Assembly (NCBI GenBank): GCA_033807695.1
Contig: CM066304.1
Coordinates: 2,418,001-2,482,000 of the forward strand
Direction of reading: 5' to 3'
Length of the DNA: 64,000 nt
Source: Daedaleopsis sinensis
Taxonomy: Eukaryota; Basidiomycota; Agaricomycetes; Polyporales; Polyporaceae
Each line of letters opens with the position of its first letter. Within the stretch, counting starts at the first letter, position 1. Made by a program: the position numbers and the translations under genes. Positions 1 to 11,870 of this stretch are shown here, one piece after another. The notes under the pieces were generated by a model, which saw only the letters and a list, made by a program, of their open reading frames with translations, searched no databases and was not told the DNA's origin.

Positions 1-505
1 GATGGGCGCAGAGCATGCTTTGGCGTGAGCAACACATGCTTTAACGAAGCGGCGTCCGCGACTCGGGCACCGATCGGACGGCCGGCGAATGCGGACACAC
101 GGACGGCTCACCTAGTGCCTTGTCCCGCAGAGAGACTCCCTGCGGACATAGATGTAGTTAGCCAGCCGATAGCGCAGAAGACGGACACACAGAAGTAATC
201 ACGCACCATTGGGACATATGGACGTGCAACCGCGGCGGACACAAGACCCGCATGGTATCTTCTTGTCGCACTTGAGCTTGAGCCTGTTATCGCGCGAGAG
301 GTCAATCCGCGCGTCGCGAACCCTCGAGCAGGCAGCAGGATGGAAGGGAGGAACAGGAAAGGAAAGAGGATGGCGAGTGCGACCTGGCTAGTCTAGGCAC
401 GCACCTTCGGCACTCGGCGCACGATATCTCGCCCCTGGCCCGCTTGAGCTCGATCTCGTCGTCGTTGCTGGCCTTGCGCAAGTTACGCCGTGGTTCTGCA
501 GGCAT
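1..505 (-). CDS. Zn2Cys6 transcription factor, N-terminal part (cut by window edge)
   Basis: This is the start of a fungal zinc-cluster transcription factor, a nuclear DNA-binding regulator. The ATG at 505 opens a short basic lead (MPAEPRRNLRKASNDDE) followed by the conserved ELKRARGEISCAECRR. Exon 1 ends at about 405. A second exon (about 290-210) gives LKLKCDKKIPCGSCVRRG and CTSICPNG, completing the six-cysteine pattern C-x2-C-x6-C-x5-C-x2-C-x6-C. A third exon (about 149-113) gives GSLSAGQGTR, the usual sequence after the cluster. A last piece near the left edge may be the next exon. The rest, including any middle homology domain, lies outside the window. Introns cut inside and just after the cluster at the same places as in the neighbouring factor at 2283-5985, which supports a common origin. 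The target genes cannot be inferred. Confidence 0.85.
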
Positions 506-2282
506 GGTGGAGGGGTGTGGATGAGAGAGCGAGAGAACAAGAGCGCACAAAACGAGGAGGGCAAGAAGGGATTAGGAGGCCGAAACGCGTCGCATGTGCT
601 CCGAACTCCGAGCTCGAACAACGTCAGCACGGGCGTCCGTTCGACGACGCCTCTCCGGTAAATGCGGAATGGTTACCGCCTGCTTGACTCACCCGCGGAA
701 ACACGGTCTCCGAAATCCGCCCCCGACTCTCGACGCTGACACATCCCGCCCCGTCTCGTATCTCTACTCTGAAGGCCGAGCAGCATACCCCATCGCCGGC
801 CTTGCCAATACTCCAGCATGTCTTCGCAATATGAGCACTTCCCAGCTCCCAGAATGCCGGAGGATCACACACTAGCCGTGTCGCTCCGTCGGACCACAGA
901 CCGCACTCACCGGTTCGCAAGAAACACCATGGAAGCGCAAGGGGACCGGGCAGGCTTTTGCGCGCGGCCAGGGATTTCTAGAAGCACAGTGACCGAAGGC
1001 TGAGATAGACGAACATCTTGTACGTATCCAACTCAATCTCTTCCCGGCGAAGCGCGTGCCAACGGGGCTCTTCGGACATCCTCGAGGTCCTCGACATATC
1101 ACATTCGTCACGGCAACGCACAATGCACCGCGTTCCGAATCCCCGCACGACTGATCACTCCGTCACTTTAGTGCGCCAGCCATTCATCGGACTTTGAGAG
1201 TGGATACCTGCGTCGCGACAAGCTGAATCGTGCTCAAGTGGCAATCCTACATCGACATCACCCATCTCATCATGGCGGTCATGACATGAGAACGGGAGAT
1301 AACAGTACCCCATCTTAAACCCTCTCCCTGGCCCTCCACACCATCCCAGCCCGTTGACAGATCGACCCTGCACAACGTAAAGACAGGTCCATTGCACCTA
1401 TCTAAACCCCCAGCGGCAAGCACGTACTGAATTGCGCCACTCGAATACACTGTTGTACGGACCGATATCGTAATTCGATTCATCCCCCCACCCCCACACA
1501 CATCCATAGTGTGAAGTCTGCCACATAGACGCCACTCGTAACACCATGCATATGGCGGCATCTCTACTAAGTATAGGGCCTAAATCGACCTGAACCGCAA
1601 TTCGCCCGACTCCAAGAACGAAGCGGAAGAACTCCGGGCTACCGGTGGCCGGTGACGACTCGAGCTTGACACGTAGCAGTGGGTGGACAAGCCTGAGTTC
1701 TGCAGAGGCAACACGTAACCATACACATACAACGCGATAACAAGAAAAGAGGACGGGGCGGACGACGGACACCAATACTAGCTGTGTGTAAGTATAAGTA
1801 TACTCGTGCTGCTACGTGGGATCGACAGCAGTGGATTCGACAAGATCGCGGGGAGGAGACTACGAACACAGCAATGACGACGGGAACCGGTAACGTTAAG
1901 CTAATTCGAACGAAGAACGAAGGGGGGTAATCGATCTTGGAGGGTGTGCGCGCCCCTGCGACCGGTCTGGAGATCTAAGGTAGTGGTAATTCAATACGTA
2001 CTGTACACATCGCGAGGCAATAGAGACCGGAGACAGGGGATGCTGGGACCAGAGGAGGACACTGACAGACACGACGATGTTGAGAGAGCGATCCTGGATA
2101 ATGACGATAACAAGACCGGGATGATATAGGGGAGGGGAGGTCGAGATTTTGCGTGATGTAGTGGCAGGGAAGATGGCCGGCCGGCCATGCGCAGCCAAAG
2201 GCGGGGCCGCAGAGGGAGGACGAAGGACAAACGACGAGCACAAGAACATGGCAGACACTCACCAGCACCGACCCGCGGCCGC
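506..2282. other. Intergenic region between the two transcription factor genes
   Basis: About 1.8 kb between the start of one zinc-cluster gene and the stop of the next. Open frames are short, overlap on both strands and resemble no family. It must contain the promoter of the left gene and the 3' end of the right one. I see no repeat or RNA gene. Confidence 0.5.
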
Positions 2283-5200
2283 CTACAAGAACCCGTTCTC
2301 GTGCATGAACGACGTCCACCGCTCGTCCAGCCTCCCATGGCGCGACGCGAGGCCCAGGTCGACCAGCTCCGGCGGCGGCGCGTACGACGACTGCGCCTGC
2401 GCCTGGGATTGCGACTGTGGTGGCGGCGGCGGCGGCTGGTGTGAATGCGAATGCGAATGTGAGTGCGCGTGTGCATGCGCGTGCTGTTGCGTGTGTTGTG
2501 GGTGCGGCGGCGGCGGCTGGTGGTGCGGCTGGTACGCCGCGCCCGCATACCGCTGCAGCATGTCCGCCGTCGCCCCGCTCGCGAACGGCGGCGGCGGGGG
2601 CGGTGAGGTGTAGTGCGCCGGGGAGATCGGGGAGATCGGCGCGCCGAACCCCGCCGTCGGCGAGTGCTGCCCGACCCACCCGTGCTGGTAGCCCGGCGGT
2701 GGCGGCGGCGGATGGGAGAAGCTGAGCCGATACGGGTGCTGAGGTTGCGACGGGTGCGGGTGCGGGTGCGTCGGGGTGGTGTGCATCGGAGAGTGTGTCG
2801 TGGGCGATGGCCCGGCGGAGAAGGGGGATGAGGACTGTCCGTGCGGCGCGCCCGGGGTCGACGTGTGCACCGGCCACGCGTGGGTCAGGGACACCTCGTT
2901 GGAGGGGATGGGGATTGCTGTTGGCGGGGTGATGAGTGGGATCGGCGCACCGTGTTGCGGGACGGGCTGCGCGGGCGACGGGGAGGGCCGCTTCGACACG
3001 ACGGTCGTCCTGCCCGCGAAGATGTCGAGCTCGTCGCCGTCCGTGTCTCCATTGATGTTCCAGAGCGAGCCGTCGTAGAGTGCGTTCCCCGCCGGGTCGT
3101 TCTGCGCAGCCGCGAACGCACAGTGGGCCTTCTCACGCAGTCTGAGAAGGATGGGCTATGTGGCAGGGACACGGCGATATGGATGAGCGGACATCGCCAC
3201 AAAGCTAGGAGGTCCAACGGAGCGGAACTCACCAACGCCTTAGCGGCACAGCGACTGTGCTTCGAAGCTTGTGTGAACAGGTCGTACGCTTGGTCCAACT
3301 GTACAAGGGCCTGCTGTGCCATTGCCGAACGTGGTCCGCGGGTAACCACGGTAGCAAACACGACCTACCCACCGATAACAAGTCAGCCCGGACGAGCCCT
3401 GCGGATAAGTAGATAGCACACACCGCGGACGAGAACGCGAACGTCCAGATAACCCAGAAGCGGGCACACATCTCGGGATAGAGCGCAAACTGGTCTCGGA
3501 CGACCTTCAGGATTGTGCTCGACGACCGATAGGCGGCGAGGAAAGAGTGGGCGTATGCGCTCCTTAGCGGATTCCGCGGACAGTCGATGATGGACTGCGC
3601 GAAGAAACTACGGTGCAAGAATAGGAGGACTTACGGCACACACGTTCGATCATGAGACGCGGTCATGGGCAGGCAGGGGAGACGGGCACTCACTAACTTC
3701 GCGCGAGTGGGACAGCACGAACCGGATCATGCTGTCTTGTAGCGGTGGGGGCTCGCTGTCCGGCGGAGTTTCGAGGTCTTCCTGGAACGCAGCAGCGTCC
3801 GGCGGGATCGGAAATTCGCGCACCTTCATGTCGAGCTCCATGATGGTCTCGTACGACGGCGCCTCTGCGGTTAACGTCTTCGCCGCGACTTCTGCCACGC
3901 ATGTCAAGGCAAAACGGAAACCCCACGTCTCGACTGTGGAGAGTTTGCGGGACGGCGACTGGTGAGCGAATAGGAACGGAGGGAAGAACAAAAACGAGGC
4001 TCACAGGCTGCTTCTCGCTCCTCACCATCCTCCTCATCCAGCGGAGTGGACGGAGTCGGGAACTTACAGTCGATGAATTCCCGCGAAATGGCTGGCGGAC
4101 GGCCGGTCATCAGGCTCTGCGAACTGTCAGCGGACATTCAAACCAAGTCAGAATTAGGATAACCAACCTTCCACGCGTCGGCAACGAAGAGGTCCCAGAA
4201 GGTCACCCTGCGCCGCTCCACAATGTCTGGTGAGAACCCGAAGCGCGCGCTATCTCGATCTTATGCAGGGACATGTCAGCTCGTCAACAGGGTCGGTACA
4301 GAATGCGCATGCACTTACGCAACCCGATCTGATAGTCGGAGGAGGAGCAGCAGTCACTATTCAGCAGCGATCGATGAAACGTCTCGAGTTGTGCACATAC
4401 CGTATGAGACAGCTGCCCTGCAAGCGTAAGGAGTGACCAGGATAACTCCATGTGGTTGTCTTGCCCGCTTGGCTCGTTCCCGACCATGGCGACATATATG
4501 CTCTGTAAATGCAGCGCCTGGATCGTCACCAGCGTCGGGTTCGACAAGACCGGCTGGAGACACATTGCCGCCTGAGCGAGCTGACAGTAATGGTCTGCCT
4601 CGGAGTTGTACGGGTGCTGCTTCAGGTCGACGAGCGCTCCGATAGCGAAGCAGAGCAGAAGCAGAGCCAGGTCGTGGGGGCTGTTGTAGTCCGTGCTTGG
4701 CAGAGGCACGTCCTCGCCCGGCGCCTGCTTGTAGAATTGCGGGATCATGTCTTCGAACAGTTGCTTACGAGGGACACTGCGAAAGAGCCAGGCCGCGCGG
4801 GTGATGTACGACTCGGCGAGTTCGCACGCTCGCTGGTACGTCGGAAGATGACCCTCGATGAGCTCGTACACATGGTGGGTGGACCCCATCGGGGTGAAAG
4901 GGAAGGCGTTCGAGAAGCGGGTGACCTCGCCCGGCAGGGGCGGTGTCTTTGAGTCACGCAAGGATTCGGGAGATCTGCTACCGGTGCTGGGTGACGACGG
5001 GTCCTCGCTATCAGACTGGAGACAAGCCGGTAAGGACGCGACCGACATGCCAGCAGGAATGACATACGAAAAGCAGATACTAGACGTGGGCCGCGAGTGT
5101 TAGCTGCCGTTCGCGCGCGGAAGCAGGATCGCACATACTTCGGTTCCTCCGGTGGGGCCGAAGAACCTTGAGATTCCGCGGTCCGACATGGAGAGCATCC

Positions 5201-5985
5201 CGAAGGCTTTGACGACGTCACCAGAGGCTTGCTCGGTGGGGGGGATGTCCTCGTCCTCGTCCATGTTCGCGAACTTACTGCTCCCTTCTGAGAGAAGAGG
5301 GTGGGGGTCGTTTGATGACTTGGCTTGCATTATGGCTAGAGCATCTTCGAGCTGGTGTATTCGGTCGCTCATTTTGGCTATCCTACGATGTAGGTGTTCG
5401 GTTGCGGCCAGCACAAATCTTGGGGTAATTTATGGTTTGAGCATGCAAAGGGGAGTGGGAGAGGAGAGGAGTCAATGGACGCACCGAGTACCTTGTCCAG
5501 TGGCGAGGCTTCCTGTGCGGTTGTTAGGGGACAATGAACGCGATATGCGCGGTGTGCTCACTGACCATTTGGACACAGAGCCGCGCATCCTCGGCGCTGC
5601 GGAGTGTTCAGTATGTAGCGAATGGAAAGGGGTGTGTAGGGACGGACCTGGCATGACTGGCAAGGGATAGTCTTGTCACATCGAATCTAGAGAATATCGC
5701 TGAGGATGAGTGTGAGGAAGAGAGGGGTGTGTGCGCGGGTGAAGGGTACCTTGAGCCTGGTGAATGGAGTCGGTGAGGATGAAGCGCAGAGGAAGAGGGA
5801 AGGGCGCGGTGATCGCACCTACGGCACTCTGCGCACGAGATTTCTCCCCTGCTCCGCTTTAGCTCGATCTCGCGGGCGTGGCTGGAATCGAATTTGACGT
5901 CGTCGGCGGTGTCTCTCCGGAGGTTGTTGTTTCTGCGTCGGGCGGCGGCCGCGGCGATGGCGGCTTTGGATGTTTCTGCGGGCAT
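2283..5985 (-). CDS. Fungal-specific Zn2Cys6 transcription factor with Fungal_trans domain
   Basis: A complete nuclear transcription factor read over about ten or more exons. The N-terminus is Ala/Arg-rich, then EIELKRSRGEISCAECRR; small exons add LKIRCDKTIPCQSCQRRG and CAALCPNG to complete the zinc cluster, followed by GSLATGQGTR. A heptad-like stretch (TEHLHRRIAKMSDRIHQLED, about 5400-5340) is a likely coiled-coil dimerisation helix. The Fungal_trans core follows: FSNAFPFTPMGS, LALLLLCFAIGALVDLKQ, then IGLHRDSARFGFSPDIVERR (which uses a 10-nt mini-exon), VTFWDLFVADAWK and SLMTGRPPAISREF. The C-terminal 240 residues are disordered, rich in Pro, His, Gln and Ser, and end in WTSFMHENGFL. The ATG at 5985 directly precedes the basic lead. 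A close paralogue lies downstream at 1-505 on the same strand. Regulated genes are unknown. Confidence 0.88.
2441..2490. repeat. Hexanucleotide-type microsatellite inside the transcription factor gene
   Basis: Degenerate GAATGC/GAGTGC/GTGCAT units on the plus strand. Read on the coding minus strand they give an alternating His-Ala then His-Ser run (HAHAHAHSHSHSHSH) flanked by Gln- and Pro-rich stretches. It is probably length-variable between strains. Confidence 0.7.
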
Positions 5986-8900
5986 GAGAGGAGGCAGAAC
6001 GAGAGAGAAGGAGCCGGAGGCTAAGTACGAACGGAGCGACCACCATACGCGCTGCGCAGGGTATTTAGTTCTGCACGGACTTGAGCGCGATCACAACCGG
6101 CCCTACACCGGCACGACCCGGCACGATGGGATCTTGCCGCGGCCGCCTCCCAACCAGCGCCCTCCCGCCCTCCCGCCCTCGACGTCCCCCGCCGCACCCG
6201 CCACAACCCCCGAGCCACCACCCGCAGCGAGCACCCCGCCGCCGCCGTCCCCTCGACCCCCGCTCCCTCGCCTTCGACCCCGTTCTCACCACCGGCACCC
6301 GTCCTTCTGATTGGGCCGCGTCCCGCCCGGTTGGGCGTGTGCACCTGGACTCCATATCCGTACCGAATGCGGCATGCGCAATGCAAATCAGCTCCCAGCG
6401 CACACGCCCACACTCTTTTTCTCGCTGTGGGCCAATCTGATCGGCCACTGCGCACGTCGTCCAGGTGGCGAGATCCCCGCCGTCTGACTCAGGTCGGCGC
6501 GCGACTGTATCCCCGACACTGTCGAGATGACGAAGCGACGACGGCGACGAACCTCGACGAACCTGCCGCAGTTGTCTCCCTGGGCCTCAGGCTCTACTAC
6601 TGCCACCGCTCGCGTAGTCCCTTGGACATTCCCATACCACAGGTGCCCGGATCACCCCGACTCCCGTTGCGTCTGCCGCTAAAGGAAAGGATCGACTGGT
6701 TGGAAGCCTCAGAACCTAAGTATGTACTCCTAACTACCTTCTCCTCTGCTTCTCCGTACGCAGCATTCCGAATGAATGTGTATCGCCAGTCGGCCGATTT
6801 CGACCTGCCGATGAACAACCTCAGATTCGTGGCTACCCTGCTACCAGGCGCTCTGTCCAGCAAGCATGCTTCGGACTCATAGCCGCTCCAGCAGTAATGC
6901 ACTCGCCATCGATTCCACGACTAGCAGACATTGCACTACAAACCGTGTCGCCCTATCGCCGTGTCATCCCGCTCACACTGCTCTGTCATCAGCATACTTA
7001 TCATCTGGGCTACTTACTGTACCCAGTGACGTATGCGTGAGTAATTCGTTACCGACTCCAGCCCAGGAATCGTACGTTGCCAACAACCCTCCGATGAGAA
7101 AGAAACAGCACAAGTATATACGTCTTCGAATCGCCCCCTGCACTGGTGACTGCGCCAAAGGGTCGCATCCGAGGACACCCTGCATGAACAGTTTAAGCAC
7201 AGCAACGGTGGGCCTCCTTCTAATGCCTACTTACCGGAGGTCGAAGTCCCGAAATGTGATCAAACCCGGTACGTAAAGTTCTTGCACAATCTGTCCCCAT
7301 TAAGTAGTATACTTGTCCGCAGCTCCCGCTCGCCTTCTTTCTACAGCATTCCGTGACCAGCATTCCACCCTCGTATAACTGCGGCGGATGCCAATCACCT
7401 TCGGCTCGTAGGGGTAGCGACTACACGCGCGCCCAATTACCATGCCAGCACCCGTATCCTATTCACCCAGCTACGCCTGCTACTTACTTAACCTTCTCGG
7501 TTACGCAGGGTTGCACTCATTTCAAGGGTGCACCGTTTGAACCAGTGGTCACCTTCAAGATCGGACGGTGTCGGCAAGCCAGCCTCCATACATGAGCTCT
7601 CGTAGTAGGTAAACGGAGTACACGGTGACTAGGTCGCGGGCAACTTAACCGCCTTCGAATCGTACTTACCTGAGATAACGAAACACAGCAAAGCTGCCTC
7701 ATCCGGATCCCCGATCTGAGCCTCCTCGTTCTCGGTCTCGGCTACGACAGCGACACGGGCGCTCACCCCACAGAACGGGCCTCCCGACGAACTCGAACTT
7801 GGCCCGTCGTTATGCGACCGCCGCCGCTGCGCCCGCCCACAATTGGGCAAGCGCACCGCGTGCTACAAGCAATATGCACATCCTTGGCATTAGCTCACAT
7901 CTTGTAACTTGACTCCGCTTGGGCCTTGTCACAAGTCCGAGTCGGAGGAGCCCTGAGGAGCCCTAACTCTGATGCACCTTGTGGATGCCACTTCCTGGAT
8001 GTGTTCGAACTTCGTCAGTGCTCATGGGCCTTCTTCGCTTGGCTTTATCGCTGATGCTCCCGTTGTCAGAACTCGAGAAAGGCTCACAAGCTCCCATAGT
8101 CGCCCCGCAGCTCAGTGAACCGAGCTTCAACTTTGAACAGCATTTCCGACGGCGTAGACGCGTCGCTACTTTGTCGTGGCAGTCGGGACGCTACTCAATA
8201 TACACCGTCAGTAAATCCTCAAACGGGTCACAATCGCTAACAGAATTGCCACACACGGGTGGACGAGCCTGTACGCACTGCGCACGGCGGTCAGCGGAGT
8301 ATCGATATGTATACCCACCCGAACGGCCTCTACGCGACATCATCACGCACATCAAAGCATACGCGTACTGTAACTATTGTCGACCAGTCCAAGTCGATCC
8401 GCGCCTGCCGCTTCTCCAGCGGGCGCAGTGAGTATTCGTCTTCCATATAAGTCGCGAGAAGCGCATCATGCCGTGAGTCTCTATCTGGGCCGCCGCTCAA
8501 TCATCATCTTATGACGACGGTGCGCCTGCACGACCGATACATACCTACACCAGCTGTCCCACCACGGTGACTGCTGACACTGACAGGCTGCGCTTGCAGC
8601 ACCGGTACCCCCTTATTCATGCGCATGCGCCAAACGTTTTCAGTGCTTTCTCGCCGCGTCCATGGACCAAAGCGCCAGTAGGGCCGAGTCCTGGGGTACG
8701 CAGTGAGCCAAGGGCAAACGCAGGTCGCCAAATCCGTGCTGCAGCCTTCCATTGGAATTTCGAGCTTCAAGCTTCGCAAAGCTCTCCCGCGCCGACCGCT
8801 GCCATGTCCGCAGCAGGCCTGAGGCCAGGGCCCTCTCGGGCTGGGCTCTGATCGTCGCTCCTCTTTCCAACACAATCTCCGCCGGGGTGGTCCAGCTCGA

Positions 8901-11870
8901 CATGTCCTCCCGCCGCCTCCTGAGTCGCGTCCCCGTCATAAGCCATTCCGCAGTCCCCAATCGCTCGGACACCTCCTGTCTCGACTGTTCAGGATATCAA
9001 CAGGTTGCAAGTTAGATGCACACACTCACCTGTGAGTTCTCTTCAGTGCATTTCATGCTCATCGTTGATATAATGGAGGTGCAGACATCGTCGGCGCGTC
9101 TACCAGGTCGGAGTGCTCTTGTCTGATCACCAGTTGTGTTTGCAGGGACTGTCGATTCGGTGCTGGCATGGACATCATCATGGCTGTCAACCCACACCCC
9201 CGCATGCTAGGAGAATAGGACTTACAGGTAAGCCTCGGAGTCCGAGGCCAAGTTGGATGTGTGTTACCAATCACCCTAACACACTGTGCATTATACCAGG
9301 GCACTCGTAGTAGCTTGCGAAGTTAAATCCAGATGATCCTCGACACCTACAACATTAAGACCACAGCTTTCTACATGGAGGCTCGCGATCGAGCGGAATC
9401 TAGCCCATAACTGGTGGCGTCTAGCCTGACCTAACCCTCATTCTTTCAGCAGGACGACTCGTAGCGGCCGGAGGTACAAGCAATGAAGTAGAATGCACGT
9501 CGGGAGCGCTGTGAACGTCCTGATTGCATAATGCAACAATGCATCGAAGGTGCCTTGCAATAAAGTGTCACCCTCATCCTATCATCGATCCCTGCAGTGC
9601 CAGTGCTGCGGAGCTCATCATCGGTGCGCACGACGAATATAATCTACATGCGTACTTACTGAGCGTCGGTTTGTAGATCGCTTGCGCTGTACGCATCGGT
9701 ATTCTACTTATTCGCGTCTCGCGTCCATACAGGTTACCAGCGAATGTCGGGCTTTCACACTTTTCAAGTCCGGTTTGCACGTCGCGCGATACCTCTCATG
9801 TGAATATCCGTGCAGCTGGCTCGCTCGCGGGTGTGTACTTAAGAGCTCCTGCGCTATATGGACTGATGATCCCCAGACCCCAGTCCTCAAATCCACCAGG
9901 TCAACCTGTCGACACGGCGGCTCTACAAGGGATGCTCAAATTTAATATAACGGAGAAGAAGCGTCTTGTTCGGGGACTGCGTGGAGTTCTTGTCCGAGAG
10001 CTCGATCTGCGGCTGTTCAAACCTGGTTCAAACGTTCATGGCGTGAGCACTGAGTGGGGCTCGCGGTACGTATGTACGTAAGTGTACCGTTATGCGTACG
10101 CGCACTGTCATGCAGCGTGCATTGACCATCCGACATTTAGTAGCTCATGACGGCAATAACCATCCCAGCCTTCAATCTGCACAGTCCAGCGCGAAGGAGC
10201 CCGGCCGATCGCCTGCCCGCTGTGCAGCCATGCAGCCATCTGCAAGGTGCGATCGCCGATGGCGCCTTCAACTTGGTGCAAAGTTCCACACAACGTCAAC
10301 GTCCAGCAATGCCAACTGCCAGCAACTGCCTCTGATGGCACACCCTGGCCACACCACACGCCGGGATTCCTTCACCGTGCGCTACCGTCAGTGCGCCCCG
10401 GTATCTGCCACGACCTCGCATATCTCGATGTGATCCCTCAACGCAGTAGCCAGAAGGACAGGCTATGCAAGCAGTCCGTCACCGTCACCATCGACGTCGA
10501 CGTCGCATCTCCCTAGAAGCAGATCGGACTCGGAGAAGGCAGGGGAGCCACCAGTTTTATCCGCCCTTCAGGCGCAGACGCGGATGCGCGATACGTGGGG
10601 TGTAGTACGTATAGCCTCGTGGCGGTACGTGCCACTGCCAGTAGCTGCCAGTGCGTACTACGCGGCACGCCCGCGCATGACATGATAGCTCAACGAAGAT
10701 GCCGGGCTGCAGCCCGGCGGTACTGGCCATGTGCCACCTGCAGTCTCGAGTCGGGACATCCGACACACATACTCGCTCGTTTGCATGCATCTATCAAGGT
10801 TCGTCTAATCTCGCTGAGGCTCTTCGCCGCATCGATATGATCAAGGTGGCAGCCGTTCACACCATGTCACCGCGCAGACCCATGTCGCGATAATGTCGTA
10901 TTGCTTACACCAACTGCCTGGTGCCATCAAGCTCAGCCGCACGATCGGATGCGCGGGGAACCGCGCGCGCGCGTCCAGCAGCGTTTTAGCTCAGGGATGA
11001 CATGGACACCTTGACAGTGTTCGCCGTCGACTGGAACCGCGAGATTGCGACGGGGTCACGCGAGCGGCTGCAGTCTCAGTACCCAGTACCGAGCACCGAG
11101 TCCTGCGCAGTGTGCAGTGTGCACCTAGTCCGCAGACCTTGCAGCACGCACAATGCATACCATCTGCGATCTGAGGCCTGAGGGAAGAAGCACGAGAGGC
11201 TAGTTAACTTACGAGCCTAAGCTTACGAACGTTCGAGCGGTTGACAACGCCGGTCTTCCGTTCGTACAAGCACGAGGACCTCATGGCACGGTGGGCAGCG
11301 GCGCGTGACGATTGGGGATACATATTGAAGAACCTAAACACTGAGTACTAAACAGGGAGACAGGAACGGGCACTACTCGTTGGACGATGGTACAGTACAG
11401 CGCGGCGGCGACGTAGACGTGGGCAACAGCATATACACGGGGCGATATAAAATCTACGGTACATACGGGGGCCATAGCTCGGCCGAAGCGAACGTGCGCA
11501 TATCGGAGTCGGGTCGAATAAATAGGCAGCAGCGACCAGTGGATGTCAGTGTAAAAGTGTGTGTTGTGTGTGTGTAGTCGGAGAGCGTCCCGCAGGTGCA
11601 TCGCGCGATTCTCACCACCGCCGCACTCGTATCCCTAGGGCCTAGACTCTAGAATCCGAAACAGAGAAGAAGAAAAAGGTGTTTGTGCGCTGCGCGTCCC
11701 CCGCCGTCCCTCGCGCCTTCTCCCGCGGCCGCCCCCAGGACAGTGTGCACGCGGCACGGGGCACGAGGCGCGAGGCGCGGGGGTGCGCGGATGCGTGCTG
11801 CGTACGGGGGCAGCCCGGGCCGCGGGCGCGGGCACGTCATGTCCGTCTTCGAGAAAACATGTTGGCAGAG
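5986..11870. other. 5.9-kb region with no recognised gene; possible minus-strand spliced transcript
   Basis: No frame here matches a family I know. The 5' part (5986-6300) holds the promoter of the transcription factor and a C-rich stretch. Between about 6.6 and 9.7 kb the minus strand carries the donor-like heptamer GTAAGTA five times (plus-strand TACTTAC at about 7011, 7229, 7481, 7663 and 9653). Two open minus-strand stretches end exactly at such donors: one reads ETENEEAQIGDPDEAALLCF (ends about 7670), the other has a hydrophobic run IYLCCFFLIGGLLATYDSWA (ends about 7018). A multi-exon gene, its decayed copy or a non-coding transcript is possible, but I cannot assemble it. Confidence 0.3.

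Noticed and set aside
1975..2877. 300-codon minus-strand frame over the transcription factor C-terminus
   Set aside because: It is a shadow of the true frame that ends at 2283 and is created by the GC-rich Pro/His/Gln region; its Arg/Ala composition fits nothing.
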